Positions 37,368-45,485 of a stretch of DNA of 64,000 nucleotides are shown here, in pieces. The DNA lies in assembly GCF_001427145.1 (NCBI RefSeq), contig NZ_LMGL01000003.1:1-64000 (forward strand), written 5' to 3'. The notes below the pieces were generated by a model. That model had not been told where the DNA came from, ran no database searches, and saw only the letters and a program-made list of their open reading frames with translations. Numbering within the stretch: the stretch's first letter is position 1; each line of letters opens with the position of its first letter. This DNA is from Microbacterium sp. Root166 (GTDB lineage: Bacteria > Actinomycetota > Actinomycetes > Actinomycetales > Microbacteriaceae). The position numbers and the translations under genes were made by a program.

Positions 37368-38546
37368 GTCCTCCCGCAGCCCGGCGGCGACGTCGAGGAT
37401 GGCGGGCAGAGCTCGCTCGATCATCTCCATCGTCGCCGTGAGCGACATCCGGAAGTGGTGCGGCTGGTCGAACAGCGTGCCCGACATGACGTAGACGCCG
37501 CGGGCGCTCAGCGCATCGCAGAACGCCTGCGCGTCGCCTCCCGGCGCCCGGCCCCAGAGGTAGAACGTCCCCTCGGGGCGCGTGATCTCGAATCCGGCGG
37601 CGGCCAGAGCGCCGTACAGCCGGTCGCGCTTGCGGGTGAGCTCGGCCATGTCGAGCGACACCGTCTCGAGCACCGGCACCGAGTACTGCATCACGGCGTC
37701 GGGGAAGCCCCAGCCGATCGCGAGGCCGAGCGGCATGAGGGCCTCGCGCAGCTCCCGACGCTCCGCGGCCGGCACGCGGGGGGACAGGGCGAGGTACCCG
37801 AGCCGCTGCCCGGGCGCCAGGAGCACCTTGCCGTAGCTGTAGTCGATCATCGTCCACGGGTACGCGGCAGCGGGGCTCGCGAACTCCACGCCGTCGAAGC
37901 GGATGCGCCGGTAGGGCTCGTCCGAGAGGAGCCAGATCCGGCGTCCGTTCGCCCGCGATGCGTCCTCGAGCACGACCGCCAGGGCGTCCCACGCCGACTT
38001 CGGGTATACGCGGCCCGTGGGATTGGAGGGCGAGTTGACGATCACGATCCTCGTACGCGGCGTAATCGCCCGGGCGATGGCATCGACGTCCAGGTCGAAG
38101 GTCTCCGCATCGAGTGCCGCGCGCACGGGGACGAGGTTCATGGAGTGCAGCATCGGCTCGTAGCAGAACCACCCCGGCAGCGGGATGACGACCTCGTCGC
38201 CGGCATCTGTGAGCAGGGCGAACGCGAGCGAGATCGCACCGAAGGCGCCCTGTGTCATCGCGATGTCGTCGGGCTCGAAGTCGAGCCCGAGCTCCGCCCT
38301 GAGGCCGGCGGCGATCGCCTCCTGCGCTGCGGGCTCGCTCGTCTTGTACGCGAACCAATCCACCGAACGAGGTTCGAGCTGTTCCCGCATCGCGGCCGGC
38401 AGTGCCGGAAGCGCAAGCTCGTGCGGGTTGCCGAACGTGAAGTCCAGCGCATCGGGATCGCCGGCAAGCGCCTCGATCCGCGCGAAGAACGTGGTCACGA
38501 CGTCCACCGCGGCTTTCGCCCGGGATGCGCGAGCAGACAGCACCAC
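37362..38546 (-). CDS. Class I/II PLP aminotransferase
   Basis: About 394 residues. PLP is bound by the Lys in DYSYGKVLLAPGQRLGY, with NSPSNPTGRVYP and SDEPYRRI (Asp pairing with the pyridine) upstream. The TFGNPHELALPALPAAMREQ start and QGAFGAISLAFALL place it with aspartate/aromatic-type aminotransferases of uncertain substrate. GTG 38546 has GAGG 8 bases upstream; GTG 38555 in the same frame is the alternative, but it abuts the GAGG. It is a single gene convergent to folD. Confidence 0.82.
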   Translation of the reverse strand: MVLSARASRAKAAVDVVTTFFARIEALAGDPDALDFTFGNPHELALPALPAAMREQLEPRSVDWFAYKTSEPAAQEAIAAGLRAELGLDFEPDDIAMTQGAFGAISLAFALLTDAGDEVVIPLPGWFCYEPMLHSMNLVPVRAALDAETFDLDVDAIARAITPRTRIVIVNSPSNPTGRVYPKSAWDALAVVLEDASRANGRRIWLLSDEPYRRIRFDGVEFASPAAAYPWTMIDYSYGKVLLAPGQRLGYLALSPRVPAAERRELREALMPLGLAIGWGFPDAVMQYSVPVLETVSLDMAELTRKRDRLYGALAAAGFEITRPEGTFYLWGRAPGGDAQAFCDALSARGVYVMSGTLFDQPHHFRMSLTATMEMIERALPAILDVAAGLREDA

Positions 38547-38639
38547 GGCAACCACCTCGTCCCCAGCTCATCGAGCAACGGTCACAGCATCCCAACGGCG
38601 ACGGGCGGCGTCAACGGGTGCGGCTCGGTGTGGGCGCGC

Positions 38640-39686
38640 TCAGAGGAGCCGCGCCTCGGCCGCAGCGAGCGCGGCCTCTGCACCCGACGTCGGAGCGATC
38701 GCCACGAGGCCCCGGTAGAGCGTCACGATCGCGGCGACGTCGAGCTCGCCGGTGCGGGCGCGGTCGCAGTGCACCGACTGGATGGCCGCTTCGAGCTGGA
38801 AGCGTCCGAGCGGCCTGCCGAGCGCCGACGCCCGGCGCAGCAGCGCGCCGGCCTCGGCGATGAGCGCGGCATCCCATGAGGCGGGGTCCTGCTCGTCGAT
38901 CGGTGGCCACGGCGTCGTCGCGCGGGCGGGTGCGCGCGACTGCGCGTAGGTCAGCAGCGCCGCCAGGCCCCAGGCCTCGGGCTCGTCGTCGAGCAGGCTC
39001 GCGGCCAGCACGGCGAGCCAGCGTGCCTCGTCGGCCAGCGATCCCCTCGGCTCCTCACCCTGATCGAGCCACCCGATCGCGTACGCGCCGTAGATCGCCT
39101 CGAGCACGGCGGGAAGCCGGGCAGGCATGTCATCGCGCGTGGGCACGGCGAACGGGATGCCCGCGTCGCGGATGCGCCGCTTGGCCCGGACGAGCCGCTG
39201 CGCCATCGTCGACGGATTGACCCCGAAGGCGCGTGCCACGTCGGCGGAGTCGAAGCCCAGCACGGTCTGCAGCATGAGCGGGGTCCGCGCGGCGGGGTCG
39301 ATCGCGGGGTGCGCGCAGGCGAAGAGCAGCTCGAGCCGCTTGTCGGGGATCTCGTCGAGCCGCTCGACCAGGGCGGCTCCGTCCAGGGCGCGATCATCCG
39401 CGAGCGTGGCGGCCACCGCCTCGTCGAGCGCGGAGGACGTGCGACGGGCCGACGAGCCGAGCACATCGCGCAGGCGGTTGCGTGCCACGGTGAACAGCCA
39501 CCCTTCGGGATTGGCGGGGATGCCGGAGCCGGGCCACGCGCGCAGCGCGCGCTCGAACGCGTCCGCCAGGGCGTCCTCGGCGAGTGCGACGTCGTGCGTG
39601 CTCGCGGCGACCAGCGCGAGGAGTCGACCGTACGACGAGCGGGCCGCTTTCTCTGCGGCGACCCGCGCGTCGTCGGCCGGAGCCAT
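38640..39686 (-). CDS. ECF42-type sigma factor
   Basis: 348 residues. Sigma2 is near the N-terminus (ALAEDALADAFERALRAWPG...NPEGWLFTVARNRL) and sigma4 is near 120-175 (TPLMLQTVLGFDSADVARAF; AQRLVRAKRRIRDAGI). A long C-terminal domain (about 185-348), characteristic of ECF42 and required for activity in the studied examples, takes the place of an anti-sigma factor. ATG 39686 shares one base with the stop of the DGPF gene (TGATG), so the two are coupled. The pairing with a DGPF protein is diagnostic. Confidence 0.92.
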   Translation of the reverse strand: MAPADDARVAAEKAARSSYGRLLALVAASTHDVALAEDALADAFERALRAWPGSGIPANPEGWLFTVARNRLRDVLGSSARRTSSALDEAVAATLADDRALDGAALVERLDEIPDKRLELLFACAHPAIDPAARTPLMLQTVLGFDSADVARAFGVNPSTMAQRLVRAKRRIRDAGIPFAVPTRDDMPARLPAVLEAIYGAYAIGWLDQGEEPRGSLADEARWLAVLAASLLDDEPEAWGLAALLTYAQSRAPARATTPWPPIDEQDPASWDAALIAEAGALLRRASALGRPLGRFQLEAAIQSVHCDRARTGELDVAAIVTLYRGLVAIAPTSGAEAALAAAEARLL

Positions 39687-40066
39687 CAGCGCCCGGACGC
39701 CGTCCAGGCGCCGTCTTCGAAGCGCGTCGCGGACGGCCGGATCTCGACGGCCCCCCAGGTGAGCGACGGCGCCTTCGCGGCCCACGCGATCGCCGCGTCG
39801 AGATCTTCGACGTCGATCACGAAGGTGCCGCCGAGCTGCTCCTTGGTGTCGGCGAACGGGCCGTCCTGCACGCGCAGGGCGCCGTCCGAGGCGGTCACGG
39901 TGGTGCTGGCGACGGACGGCTGCAGCACCTCGGCCGAGATGAGGGCGCCGGCCGCTTCCAGTGCTGTGGCGTAGGCGTCGAACTCGCGCATGGCCTCGGC
40001 CATCGCCTCGGCCCCGAGGTCGCTCGGGGGCATCTCGGGGTAGTGGAGGAGGAGGGTGTACCGCAT
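39686..40066 (-). CDS. YCII/DGPF-domain protein (ECF42 partner)
   Basis: 126 residues of the YCII-related fold with the name-giving motif DGPFADTKEQLGGTFVIDV. DGPF proteins are regularly encoded next to ECF42 sigma factors and are common targets of them; their biochemical role is not settled. The gene leads the two-gene operon, and the sequence 37-63 bases upstream of its start matches an ECF42 promoter. Confidence 0.92.
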   Translation of the reverse strand: MRYTLLLHYPEMPPSDLGAEAMAEAMREFDAYATALEAAGALISAEVLQPSVASTTVTASDGALRVQDGPFADTKEQLGGTFVIDVEDLDAAIAWAAKAPSLTWGAVEIRPSATRFEDGAWTASGR

Positions 40067-40102
40067 GATGTCGTCCTTTCGTCAGTGCTGCGACACTGCG
40101 AT

Positions 40103-40129
40103 GACGATCGACGGACGCGACGATCGACA
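40103..40129 (-). promoter_or_regulatory. ECF42-like promoter
   Basis: On the minus strand TGTCGA (40129-40124) and CGTC (40106-40103) are separated by exactly 17 bases. These are the -35 and -10 elements reported for ECF42 sigma factors. The site lies 37-63 bases before the DGPF gene start, so the operon is probably autoregulated. Confidence 0.7.
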
Positions 40130-40146
40130 GGCGGCCGGAATTCGCC

Positions 40147-40713
40147 TCAGCTCGTGCCGAGCTCGTCGAGCATGCGACGCTGCTCGTCGGTGAGTCCGTC
40201 GTGCAGCTCGCGCCTGCCTGCGGCGGCTTCGGGACTCGGGATGCCGGGGGCCGCGGCATCAGGAACCGTCTTGGCCCTGTCACCGGAGGCCTTGTCGTAC
40301 AGCGCACCGGCGTGCGCCTCGACCCGGTCGTCGATCGCGTCGTAGATCGCCCAGCCGATGAGCAGGATCACCGGAGGAAGGACGTAGCCCCAGAAGGCGC
40401 TGAAGATGCTGCCGCCGATCGAGACGCCGGAGAGCCACACGGTCACCATCCACACCAGGAAGGCGACGACGAAGGCGAGGAAGAACTCGACGAGCTTCTC
40501 GCCCGCCTTCGTGCGGCGATGCGCCGACTTCGCCGCCATCGACGTGAACCACTTGTGGATGAGGGGCTTGATCCAGATCGACAGCGCGGTCAGGACGATA
40601 CCGGCCCACAGGGCGGCCCAGCCCACGCGCGCCGGGGTCAGGAAGCCGATGGCGAGCAGCACGACGACGTTGAAGACCAGCAGCGACACGAAGCGGACGA
40701 CCCATTTCCTCAT
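40147..40713 (-). CDS. Membrane protein of unknown function
   Basis: 188 residues with four hydrophobic segments (about 5-25, 32-50, 75-97, 105-127), a basic cytoplasmic loop between the second and third (HKWFTSMAAKSAHRRTKAGEK) and a charged C-terminal tail (about 135-188) ending LTDEQRRMLDELGTS. No family is recognised. It lies 80 bases downstream of, and on the same strand as, the next gene to the right's direction of transcription, but looks monocistronic. Function unknown. Confidence 0.75.
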   Translation of the reverse strand: MRKWVVRFVSLLVFNVVVLLAIGFLTPARVGWAALWAGIVLTALSIWIKPLIHKWFTSMAAKSAHRRTKAGEKLVEFFLAFVVAFLVWMVTVWLSGVSIGGSIFSAFWGYVLPPVILLIGWAIYDAIDDRVEAHAGALYDKASGDRAKTVPDAAAPGIPSPEAAAGRRELHDGLTDEQRRMLDELGTS

Positions 40714-40753
40714 GCGTTCACTGTACGGCGGGGCCGCGTCGGCGCGGGAGACC

Positions 40754-41551
40754 TCAGTGGATCGACACCAGCTCGGTGATGTCGTCGTCGGGAAGCGCGT
40801 CGGCCACCGCCGTCACGGTCACCTCGACGAGATCGGCCCGCCCGGAGGTGACGGTGAGGAAGGCGGTGTCTGCGGCATCACGGCCCGTCGCGATGCGCAC
40901 CAGTGTCGACCGGGGGGCGAGGGTCGTCGCATCGACGGCGCGCCAGGCGTCGCCGATCCATGCCTCGGCGACGGCGTGGAAATCCATCGGGTACACCCCC
41001 GGCGCATAGACGGCGGCCATGCGGGCGGGGATGCCGAGCCCGCGCAGCAGCGCGACGCACAGGTGGGCGTAGTCCCGGCACACGCCCTGACGTGCGAGCA
41101 GCGTCCGGGTGGCCCCGTCGGTCGGCAGCGATGAACCGGAGACGTACTGCAGCCTCGTGCCGACCCAGGACGAGACCGAGCCGAGGAGCTCGGCGGGATC
41201 GGTGATGCCCGCGAACTCGCCCCACGCGGTCGGGCCGAGCGCGTCGGACTCGGCGTAGCGGCTCGGGCGTGCGTAGACGAGGAGATCCTGCTCGGTGGCG
41301 GCGTCGGTCGACGCGGTGCCCTCGATGTGCGCGGTGTACGAGACGACCAGGCGCCCCACACCGCTGCGCAGCACGTGCACCCGCGTCCCGTGGGAGTCGG
41401 CGACCTCGTGCACCTCGACCGCCGCTCCGTCGAGGGAGGCGACGAAAGCCTCCGTCGGCGCGGCGTACTGCGCGCTCACCGCGATCGCGAACGCCAGTTC
41501 CGCGGGCTCGGTGATGTCGAGGACTATCCGGCTCGAAACGTCGCGCTGCAT
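40754..41551 (-). CDS. Transglutaminase-like cysteine protease-fold protein
   Basis: 265 residues with an N-terminal beta domain (about 1-120) and a transglutaminase core. The catalytic triad appears as Cys in RQGVCRDYAHLC, His in YPMDFHAVAEAW and Asp in WRAVDATT. Related bacterial proteins act as proteases or amide-modifying enzymes. ATG 41551 (MQRDVSSR) is preferred to a longer frame because it starts the domain that the family shares. There is no signal peptide, so it is probably cytosolic. The substrate is unknown. Confidence 0.82.
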   Translation of the reverse strand: MQRDVSSRIVLDITEPAELAFAIAVSAQYAAPTEAFVASLDGAAVEVHEVADSHGTRVHVLRSGVGRLVVSYTAHIEGTASTDAATEQDLLVYARPSRYAESDALGPTAWGEFAGITDPAELLGSVSSWVGTRLQYVSGSSLPTDGATRTLLARQGVCRDYAHLCVALLRGLGIPARMAAVYAPGVYPMDFHAVAEAWIGDAWRAVDATTLAPRSTLVRIATGRDAADTAFLTVTSGRADLVEVTVTAVADALPDDDITELVSIH

Positions 41552-41627
41552 GGGCCCAGCCTGGCACGGCACGGTGTCGCCCGGGTGAACGGGCCGAGGG
41601 GTTGACAACCCGGCGCATCGGCGGCGA

Positions 41628-42668
41628 TCACGGGTGGGTGGATTCCCGCGCGACCACCGCGACGCTCATCATGACGTGACGGGCCTCGACGGGTCCGCGC
41701 GGAGCGTCGAGGCGCCGCATCATCGCGTCGACGATGGCGTCGGCCATGGCGTCGTTGCCGGGCTCGATCGTGGTCAGCGCCGGCGTCGAGAAGCCGCTCG
41801 CGCGGACGTTGTCGAACCCGATGAGCTGGACGTCGTCGGGCACCTTCGTCTCGCGCTCGTGCAGCGCCCGCAGGGCCCCGAGCGCGGAGGAGTCGGTCAA
41901 CGCGAAGACGCCGTCGAATGTCACTCCGCTCTCGAGCAGCTCCCTGGTCGCTCGGTAGCCGTCCAGCATGTCGAGGCCGCACGACACGATGAGCCGCTCA
42001 TCGACGGGATGGGCGGCCGCCCGGTGCGCGTCGAGGTATCCCCGTGTGCGCAGCGTCTGCACCGAATCCCCCGCGGCGAGGGACCCGCCGAGGACGACGA
42101 TCGATCGGGCCCCGCGGTCGAGCAGATACTCGGTGGCCAACCGGCCGCCGCCGACGTTGTCCATGAGCACGTGGTCGAATCGGGTGGAGAAGGCCCGCTC
42201 GCCCAGGAGCACGATCGGCTTGCTCGCGGGGATGCTCTCGAGATCGGCCGACTCGCTCGCCGCGACGGCCAGGATGAAGCCGTCGTAGGTCTCGAGGTGC
42301 GATGCGGCCAGCGATTCGACCTCGGCCCTGACCGCACCGCCCGTGTTCTCGGTGACCAGCCGCATGCCGCGGGATGAGAACCCTCGCGCCAGCCGCTCGG
42401 CCAGCTCTCCGTAGTACTCCGAGGCCAGCACGGGCAGCCCGAGGCCGACGAGGCCGGTCCGGCCTTTGCGGAGCGAGCGCGCGCTCTGGTTCAGGCGGTA
42501 GCCGAGTTCGCCGATCGCCCGCGTGACTCGGTCGATCGTCTCGGCGCCGACATGTTCGGTGCGGCCGTTGACCACGTTGGAGACGGTCTGCGGGGAGACC
42601 CCGGCGCGTGCGGCGACGTCGCGCATGGTGACCGGCGGGCCGGACTGGCTGCTGTGGATTGTTGGCAT
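41628..42668 (-). CDS. LacI family transcriptional regulator
   Basis: 346 residues. A helix-turn-helix with hinge lies at about 13-65 (VTMRDVAARAGVSPQTVSNV; RLNQSARSLRKGRTGLVGLG), followed by a periplasmic-binding-protein-like effector domain. It is transcribed away from the two GH43 enzymes. The shared 248-base region contains two LacI-type palindromes, one over the GH43 promoter, so it most likely represses the GH43 genes until a pentose or pentose oligosaccharide is present. The effector is inferred from the neighbours. Confidence 0.9.
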   Translation of the reverse strand: MPTIHSSQSGPPVTMRDVAARAGVSPQTVSNVVNGRTEHVGAETIDRVTRAIGELGYRLNQSARSLRKGRTGLVGLGLPVLASEYYGELAERLARGFSSRGMRLVTENTGGAVRAEVESLAASHLETYDGFILAVAASESADLESIPASKPIVLLGERAFSTRFDHVLMDNVGGGRLATEYLLDRGARSIVVLGGSLAAGDSVQTLRTRGYLDAHRAAAHPVDERLIVSCGLDMLDGYRATRELLESGVTFDGVFALTDSSALGALRALHERETKVPDDVQLIGFDNVRASGFSTPALTTIEPGNDAMADAIVDAMMRRLDAPRGPVEARHVMMSVAVVARESTHP

Positions 42669-42744
42669 CGGACCTGTATCGCCTGCGGAGCACGCTCACA
42701 GCGACTCTAGTCGGGGCTGATCCGGTGCTCCTTTCGATCGGGTC

Positions 42745-42773
42745 TTGCCGTCTGCAACTGTGACCGCTAACAT
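42745..42773 (+). promoter_or_regulatory. GH43 promoter with overlapping LacI operator
   Basis: TTGCCG (42745-42750) and TAACAT (42768-42773) are 17 bases apart. TGTGACCGCTAACA (42759-42772), a near-palindrome of the LacI form TGTTAGCGCTAACA, covers the spacer and the -10. Binding here would block RNA polymerase. Confidence 0.7.
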
Positions 42774-42891
42774 TCCGAGGACCGCCCTCTCCCGCGTCGA
42801 ACGAAGCTGTGCGCGGAGCATCTTCTCAGGCCGCCGGCAGGACCCCCGCCGGCTCCTTCAGAGTGCCTTTGGAGCGCGCGGGCGAAGAGTG

Positions 42892-42905
42892 GTTGATCGA
42901 TCAAC
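42892..42905. promoter_or_regulatory. Second palindromic operator in the GH43 leader
   Basis: GTTGATCGATCAAC is a perfect 14-bp palindrome with the central CG common to LacI-family sites. It lies 133 bases downstream of the first operator (centre to centre) and just before the AGGAGG ribosome site. It could be an auxiliary site for looping or a site for another regulator. Confidence 0.5.
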
Positions 42906-42916
42906 GAGGAGGAATC

Positions 42917-45343
42917 TTGACCAGTCGCAGTACACCTACGACGGCGGTGCGCCGGAGGCGGATGGGCATCGTCGGTGCAGCCGTAGCCGCCACAGCCCTC
43001 ATCATGAGCGGCCTGGCGATGCCGGCCGTCGCAGCCGACGAGGAGCTGATCGTCAACGGCGGCTTCGAGAGCGGACTCGACGGATGGTTCGTCAACAACG
43101 GCAACCCGACGGACACCGGCGCGCTCTCGATCGTCGCCGACGCCTACAGCGGTGCCGCGGCGGTGCGGGTCACGGCCCGCACGACCACGGGATCGGGACC
43201 GATGCAGGACGTCACCGGAAAGGTGCAGGCGGGCATGACCTACAACCTCAAGGCGCGGGTCAAGTACGACAACCCGAGCAGCCCCGCCAGGAAGCAGTTC
43301 TTCGTCACGATGCACTACGGCGGCGGCACCTACACCAACCTCGGCAGCGCGACGCCGGCACGCGGTCAGTGGGGCTACATCAACACCACGTTCACGATTC
43401 CCGCCGGGCAGAGCGTGGCCACCGCACGCATCTTCGTCGAGACCCCGTGGACGGCCACCCCGTCGGCGGATCCGAACACCCACCTGATGGACTTCACGGT
43501 GGACGACGTGTCGCTCGTCGGCGCACCGCCGCCCCCGCCGCCCTCGAAGACGGTCGAAGTCGTCGGCAAGCTGCCGGGCGAGCACAACCCGCTCATGGGC
43601 CACAAGTTCGGCGCCGACGGCTTCGGGTATGCCGAGGACGGTCGCGTGTACATGTACATGACGAACGACACCCAGGGCTACGCACCGGATCCGGTCACCG
43701 GCATCTCGCCGTCGATCAACTACGGCAGCATCAACCAGGTCACGCTGATCTCGTCCGAGGACCTCGTCAACTGGACCGACCACGGTGAGATCCAGGTCGC
43801 AGGCCCCCAGGGCGTGGCGCCGTTCACCGCGAACTCGTGGGCGCCCGGCTTCACCAAGCGGGTCGTCGACGGTGTCGAGAAGTACTTCCTGTACTACGCC
43901 AACGGCGGTGGCTCCAGCAACGTGATCACCGGCGCCAGCCCCCTCGGCCCCTGGACGAGCGAGCGCACGAGCACGCTCATCAATGGCACCACCCCCGGAG
44001 CCGAGGACGTCGCGTGGAAGTTCGACCCCGCCCCGCTCGTCGACGGCGACCAGGGCTACCTCGTCTTCGGCGGCGGCCCCGCCTCGACGTCCATGCCGGC
44101 GGCCGAGCGCTACAACAACCCGAAGAACATCCGGGTCATCGAGCTCGCCGACGACATGGTCAACACGCAGGGCACGGCGGCCGTCGTCGACGCTCCGGTG
44201 GCCTTCGAGGCCGGTCACATCTTCGAGCGCGAGGGCAAGTACTACATGTCCTACTCGTCGCACTTCGGAGGAACCGACTTCGGCGGAAACCAGACGCCGC
44301 TTCCCGGGTACCCCGGCGGCGGGCAGATCGGCTACATGATCTCGGACGACCCGATGGTCTGGCCGAAGGAGACCTACGCCGGCGTGCTGTTCCCGAACCA
44401 GTCCCAGTTCTTCGGCTCGGGCACCGGTGGCAACAACCACCAGTCGGTCTTCGAGTTCGAGGGCAAGCACTACTTCACGTACCACGCGCCCACCCTGAAC
44501 AAGCGGATCAACGGCAACACCACGCAGGGCTACCGCAGCCCCCACATCCAGGAGCTCGCGTTCAACGCGGACGGGACCATCCAGCAGGTCGTCGGCACGT
44601 ACGCCGGCGTCGAGCAGGTCCGCGACTTCGACCCGTACCGCGTGTTCGAGTCGGAGACGTTCGGCTGGAGCAAGGGCATCGCCACGGCGAAGGTCGACAA
44701 CGGCTCGGCCCAGTTCGGCGCCGCGTCGCCGAACCTCGTGGTGAAGGACATCGACAACGGAGACTGGACGGCGCTGTCGTCGGTCGCGTTCGGCGATGCC
44801 GGAGCCGAGTCGGTCACCGTCAAGGTCAAGCCGCTGCAGGCGGGCGGCTCGATCCAGGTGCGGTCGGGCAGTGAGACTGGCGCGATCCTCGGCACGATCC
44901 CCGTCACCGGCACCGCCGGTGCGTGGACCGAGCTCACCGCGCCGCTGTCGGGTGCAGTGGGCACGCAGGACGTGTTCTTCACCTACACCGGCGCTGCGGG
45001 CGACCTGCTCGAGCTCGACACGTGGTCGTTCGCGGAGGCGCCGAGTGCGCCGACCGTGGAGGTCTCGGCCACGGCGTCGACCCGGTGCGTCGCCGGCAAG
45101 GCGGTGCTCACGGTCAAGGTGACCAACGAGGACGCCGTGTCCATCGGCGCGACCGTCTCGACCTCCTACGGATCGAAGACGTTCTCGTCGATCGCGGCCG
45201 GGAAGTCGGCTGCGCAGGCGTTCACGACCAGGCTGGCCGGCATCCCCACGGGTGTCGCCACGGTCGCGGTCACGGCGACCGTCGCGGGGCAGCCCGTATC
45301 GACCACGGTCGAGGCGGACTACGCCGCACACAGCTGCGGCTGA
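42917..45343 (+). CDS. Secreted multidomain GH43 glycoside hydrolase
   Basis: 808 residues. The start is TTG 42917, 6 bases after GAGGAGG; an upstream ATG at 42809 has no ribosome site. A signal peptide follows (RRRRMGIVGAAVAATALI, cleavage near AVA-AD at 39-40). Next come a CBM4/9-like module (about 43-202), a Pro linker (204-210), a GH43 five-blade propeller (about 212-540), a CBM6-like module (about 573-707) and a C-terminal beta domain (about 714-808) shared with the next gene. GH43 acid candidates are in FGADGF, WKFDPAPLVDG and EAGHIFEREGKYY. It is probably an arabinofuranosidase or xylosidase acting on arabinoxylan; the specificity is inferred. Confidence 0.85.
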   Translation: MTSRSTPTTAVRRRRMGIVGAAVAATALIMSGLAMPAVAADEELIVNGGFESGLDGWFVNNGNPTDTGALSIVADAYSGAAAVRVTARTTTGSGPMQDVTGKVQAGMTYNLKARVKYDNPSSPARKQFFVTMHYGGGTYTNLGSATPARGQWGYINTTFTIPAGQSVATARIFVETPWTATPSADPNTHLMDFTVDDVSLVGAPPPPPPSKTVEVVGKLPGEHNPLMGHKFGADGFGYAEDGRVYMYMTNDTQGYAPDPVTGISPSINYGSINQVTLISSEDLVNWTDHGEIQVAGPQGVAPFTANSWAPGFTKRVVDGVEKYFLYYANGGGSSNVITGASPLGPWTSERTSTLINGTTPGAEDVAWKFDPAPLVDGDQGYLVFGGGPASTSMPAAERYNNPKNIRVIELADDMVNTQGTAAVVDAPVAFEAGHIFEREGKYYMSYSSHFGGTDFGGNQTPLPGYPGGGQIGYMISDDPMVWPKETYAGVLFPNQSQFFGSGTGGNNHQSVFEFEGKHYFTYHAPTLNKRINGNTTQGYRSPHIQELAFNADGTIQQVVGTYAGVEQVRDFDPYRVFESETFGWSKGIATAKVDNGSAQFGAASPNLVVKDIDNGDWTALSSVAFGDAGAESVTVKVKPLQAGGSIQVRSGSETGAILGTIPVTGTAGAWTELTAPLSGAVGTQDVFFTYTGAAGDLLELDTWSFAEAPSAPTVEVSATASTRCVAGKAVLTVKVTNEDAVSIGATVSTSYGSKTFSSIAAGKSAAQAFTTRLAGIPTGVATVAVTATVAGQPVSTTVEADYAAHSCG
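45058..45343 (+). repeat. Duplicated C-terminal beta-domain, copy 1
   Basis: Encodes the last 95 residues of the first GH43 enzyme (STRCVAGKAVLTVKVTNEDA to HSCG). It matches 48167-48452 closely in DNA, including an unbroken run of about 43 identical bases near 45097-45139. Two Cys, one near each end, may form a disulphide. The fold is probably an Ig-like surface or carbohydrate-binding module; I do not recognise it. Confidence 0.8.
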
Positions 45344-45485
45344 TGCAGGACCGGGTGGCGGCCCCGATCGGCTGGGCCGCCACCCACTCTCCGCGCCCCC
45401 GCGGTGCGGCCCACGTCGGCGTCCGGACGGTCCGGCTGCTGAAAGAAGGAGCGGTGGAGGCCCGCCGGAGATGGGAGAACAACGA

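Noticed and set aside
42809..42916. Longer first GH43 protein starting at ATG 42809
   Set aside because: No ribosome site there, it would bury the signal peptide, and TTG 42917 has GAGGAGG at the right distance.
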